This document shows, in pieces, positions 60,402-64,000 of a DNA stretch of 64,000 nucleotides. Below the pieces are notes generated by a model. It was not told where the DNA came from and searched no databases. It saw nothing but the letters and a program-made list of their open reading frames with translations. The stretch is from Selaginella tamariscina (taxonomy: Eukaryota; Streptophyta; Lycopodiopsida; Selaginellales; Selaginellaceae), in contig PUQB01000754.1 of NCBI GenBank assembly GCA_003024785.1, positions 41,485 to 105,484 on the forward strand, read 5' to 3'. Within the stretch, counting starts at the first letter, position 1. The number at the start of each line of letters is the position of its first letter. Made by a program: the position numbers and the translations under genes.

Positions 60402-63400
60402 ATTTAATAGTAACTCCTTTCATAGCTCTTCGATTCCCATTTACTTTTTTTTTTTTTTTGGTTTTCTCCTTCGTTTTCCTTTTTGTTTTCCTTTCATAGA
60501 TCATGGCCGATTTTGAGCACTTTTAACGTGAGCACCAAATGTTGCTTCATGAGCTGGCCACTTTGCGCCAAGTGGTCACATATCTGCAAGGTTCCACCAA
60601 CACGGCGCATGTAGCTGTTGATGCATCCTCCAAGGCTACTGCGCAAGCTCTTTCTCAAGCATCGGTGGTTTCCTCTCCATTGAACTTTTCTTTGGAGCCG
60701 AAGATCAGCATGCTAGAAAAGTTTCAGTGGCAATCGCGCTGATTTCCAAAGTTTCCTGAATCAAATCCGGCTCTTGATCCGCATGCAACCACGCCGCTAC
60801 TCGACTGATGCACAATAGATTGACCTTCTGTCAACCTTACTAATTGGATCTCCACGGGCTTGGGTTGCCCCCTTGCTGGAGCATGACAGCCCATTGATGG
60901 AAGACTTTGAAGGTTTCATGGCTGCTTTGAAGCCTACTTTGGAGATCTTGATAAGTACTGTTCCGCATGCACGAAGTTACGAAAGCTCACCAAGGATCCC
61001 GATCAGCTTTCGTCTATGCATTTGAATTTTAGCAACTTTGCACAAACATTCCATGGGATGAGACTATATTGATCGAACGCTTCCGTTTTGGGTTGAGGGA
61101 TGACGTGAAGGACCTTCTCCTTACGTTATTGAATGCCCAAACATTAACGAAGATCATGCAACAAGCCGTTCGCTGCGTCAACCGTTTGTTCGAGCGTCGT
61201 TAAGAAAGATCCCGTCAGTAGTTCCTGCAAACCAATCCTACATCGTTACATGTTCCTATAACACCTTCTGGAGTAGTTCCTATGGAGGCTGAGAAATCCA
61301 AGTGTGGCTCTCTTTCCGCTGCTGAGAAGCAACATCGCTGTAGTGAGAACCTATGCTTGTATTGTGGTGAAACAAGACACAAGGTGGCAGAATGTCCTAT
61401 TAAAGCCAGAAGTTCAAGACGCGTGAAGTTGAAGCTGAAGTTCAGTCGGAAAACTTCAATGTTCACTTCGTTTAGGAGCCGCGAAGTTGGATGTAGGTGC
61501 AGGCTCCATTTGCTGCTCATACCATTCATCACTCAAGTTTCATGTACACATTCCTCTCAATAATTGAGAGCTCAAAGAGTTTGCCCTGTTAGACACTGGT
61601 GCAAATGCATGCTTCATGGATGACACTTTTGCAACTCAACATGGCATTCCAGTGGTGAAGTTGAAGCGTGCAGTTCCTGTAGAGGTGACCGATGGTCGTC
61701 TGATTACTTCTGCGTAGTTACCCATGCTATCAAACATTTCTCTTGCAGTCATGGCGCATTCAACTGTTCGATTTCCTTCAACTTGATCAAGACTCGGTCG
61801 ACTCCCATCATTTTGGGCATGCATGGTTTGCTATTGCAAATCCGCAAATCGATTGGAGGTCTAGGACGCTCACGTTTTCCTCTCTGGCAGTCATGATTAA
61901 TCTTGTACTTCCTGCATACAGGACATCCTTAGTGTCTAAGGCAGTACAAGCTACAGATTGACCGTGCCTATTCCTATATCAGTGTTGAAGACTCCTCCTC
62001 GACAGGATTCACCTCAGTCAGTTCCTCAGCACATCTACAGGCTCTCTCCACTCCTGTAAGTTTGCGAATTCCTGTATAGGTTCTTCCAATCCTGTATTAG
62101 TGTCGAAGGTTCCTCTTCAACAGGATCCACCCTCCTGTTGGTTCGTCAACACACTCGTAGGCTCTCGTCACTCCTGTGCAACCACGACTTCTATACAGGA
62201 TTTTTCCAATCCTGTACACTCGTCAACATCCACACAGGTTTTTCCCAATCCTGCCTCTTTTCGTTACTCTGCTTCTGTTTCACCCCCCAAGATCCTTCTT
62301 CTTTTCAGTCATAGCTCCCTCCTTCTCCTCTCTGAGTTCTTACCACTACCATGCATGAAGTTGCCACTAATCCTGCTCCTTTTCATTTTTTGCCTTCCAA
62401 GTAACTCCTGCGTCCTCTTTTACCTTTTCTGTATCTGACTTCCCTGTTTTTCAATCTCCTTCTCCTGCTCCTTCTCCTTCTCCTCCTTCTCTACCATCGA
62501 AGTATCACTCCTTTCAGGACATTTTTGGCAAAGCACAAGGCTCAGTTCTTCCTGTTCACAGGTCTTACAATTTCTTATTGATCTTGCGGAAGGAAAGACT
62601 CCACCGTTCGGACCGATCTATGCACTATCACCTACAGAATTGGAGGTTCTTTGTTAGTACATCGAGGACAACTTAGCATTCAGCTTCATTGTCACTCAAA
62701 GTCCCCTACAGGAGCACCTATCTTCTTTGTCAAGAAGAAAGATGGGAGTTTATATTTGGTTGTGAACTACAGGGTTTGAATCAAGTCACTATTTGGAATC
62801 GGTACTCGTTGCCATTGATCCCGGAACTTCTCGATCGGCTGCGAGGAGCAAAGGTGTTCACGAAGATCGACTTACGAGGGCCTACAAATCTTATAAGGAT
62901 TCGTCCAGGCGATCAGTGGAGACTGCCTTTCGTACAAGGTATGGACACTTTGAGTACACGATGATGCCTTTTGGACTTACCAATGCCCCAACCGTGTTCC
63001 AACACATGGTGAACGACATCTTTCGCGACTTCTTGGACTAGTTTATGGTGATCTACCTCGATGACATTTTGATTTTCTTCAAGGACCAGGCGGCACATGA
63101 CAAGTATGTACAATTAGTTCTATAGCGGCTCGCGAACTTGGCCTGTATGCAAAGTTGGAGAAGTGTTTTTTCGAACAGGGATTCTGTGGAGTTCTTGGGC
63201 TACATTGTCTCTCTTGCTGGCGTTTCCATGGACATGCACAAGGTGAAGACCATCGTGGAGTGGGAGAGGCCCAAGTCTGTACGAGACGTACAATGTTTCC
63301 TTGGCTTTGCAAAACTTTTACAGGCGGTTCATACAGGACTTCTCCAAGCATGTACTTCCACTTATAGAACTCACCAAGCACACAAGGGTTTTCTCTTGGT

Positions 63401-64000
63401 CCGACAAGGCGAAAACATGCATTCACAGCACTCAAGGACGCCTTCACGACAGCTCCGATCCTAGCAACATCCTGATTCTTCCCATCCTTTCTTCGTTGAA
63501 GCAGATGTTTCAAATTTTGGTAAGGTTCTATCCTATCACAAGTTGGAAAAGACAAGTTACTCCATCCTGTAGCCTTTCACTCTCGTAAGTTCCTTTCGGT
63601 GAAGATCAATTACGAGATTCATGACAAGGAACTCAAGGCCATTGTGGATTCGTTCGAGGAGTGGCCACTTCTTAGAAGTGCTGCGCATCCTGTACAAGTC
63701 CTTACGGATCACAAGAACCTGGAGTTTTTCAAACGGCTCAAGTTCTCAATCGGCGACAGGCTAGGTGGGTGGAATTCCTATATTTTCATTTTGTCATCAT
63801 CTACAAGCCCGATTTTTGGAATGGTAAGGCGGACGCATTGTCTAGGCGCTCTTACCTTGCACCGATCCTAGACAATCCTGCATATGATTATCAAAGGCAA
63901 GTGTTGTGGGTCCTGATCGTTTTCGGCTTGCAGCACTACAGGTTTATCAGGCTCTAGCAAGTTCAACACTTCTACAGGACATCCGTTCGTAGTTGGTTAC
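60402..64000 (+). pseudogene. Gag-pol of a Ty3/gypsy element running off the window
   Basis: Gag appears to start at ATG 60504 and has an in-frame TAA seven codons later. A zinc knuckle, CLYCGETRHKVAEC, lies at 61350-61391. The protease has FALLDTGANACFMDD near 61577-61620. RT starts near 62705 ([20 protein letters not shown]), with TKIDLRG near 62860, MPFGLTNAP near 62970 and an intact YLDDIL near 63055. RNase H includes [15 protein letters not shown] (63602-63650) and [11 protein letters not shown] (63700). Then comes the start of the connection toward integrase, cut by the window end. The wording of RT and RNase H resembles Tf1/Tf2-like chromoviruses of fungi and non-seed plants, an impression I cannot test. 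Several stops look like CAA-to-TAA changes. No primer site is obvious after 60401. Confidence 0.8.

Overview
This is a 64 kb piece of a streptophyte nuclear genome, most likely a land plant. It carries a spliced chlorophyll b reductase gene (NYC1 type) and a spliced plant-style RING1 Polycomb gene, both with short GT-AG introns, in a very AT-rich, transposon-dense background. A non-seed plant is possible because the DUF7869-type element is, as I recall, common in such genomes, but I cannot name the species. I see no tRNA, rRNA, CRISPR or prokaryotic operon.

Layout: 1-3235 is a DUF7869-type element-encoded gene cut by the window edge, followed by its 3' flank; 3245-3567 is a transposon end fragment. 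4060-5750 is a decayed Ty1/copia remnant and 5799-6895 a scrambled LTR fragment. 6900-9110 is AT-rich and gene-free. 9183-12682 is the RING1 gene with its promoter, and 14288-16967 the NYC1 gene. 19078-24121 is a Ty3/gypsy element on the minus strand. 24122-28414 is gene-free. 28420-32489 holds two solo LTRs of one family in opposite orientation, each with its target-site duplication. 32646-36460 is a compact, internally deleted gypsy element with both LTRs and its duplication. 37177-39060 is an inverted arrangement of repeat arrays around a Harbinger/Tourist-like MITE. 39085-41512 is a second DUF7869-type copy, inverted relative to the first and carrying an internal deletion. 41664-42590 is an array of about 20 copies of a palindrome whose core is GGGATTAATCCC. 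42600-44475 is AT-rich with tandem repeats. 44476-51738 is a chromodomain-bearing gypsy element (minus strand) with two LTRs. 51739-59255 is a largely non-coding LTR/internal/LTR/internal string of the same LTR family. 59256-64000 is a further gypsy element (plus strand) that runs off the window; its 5' LTR is interrupted by an antisense solo LTR of the same family.

The two host genes are unrelated neighbours: one modifies chromatin (H2A ubiquitination by PRC1), the other starts chlorophyll b breakdown in plastids. Both show many one-base indels although splice sites and domain motifs are intact. That pattern fits an unpolished long-read consensus at least as well as gene decay, and every frame-based statement here should be read with it in mind.

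The observations most worth a second look are the palindrome array at 41.7-42.6 kb, the recent 319-bp tandem exon triplication in RING1, the hairpin and poly-G architecture shared by the TGTCATAG LTR family, the nested LTR insertion at 59.5-60.1 kb, and coding tandem repeats that grew inside two retroelement polyproteins. All identities come from reading the sequence; no searches were run.
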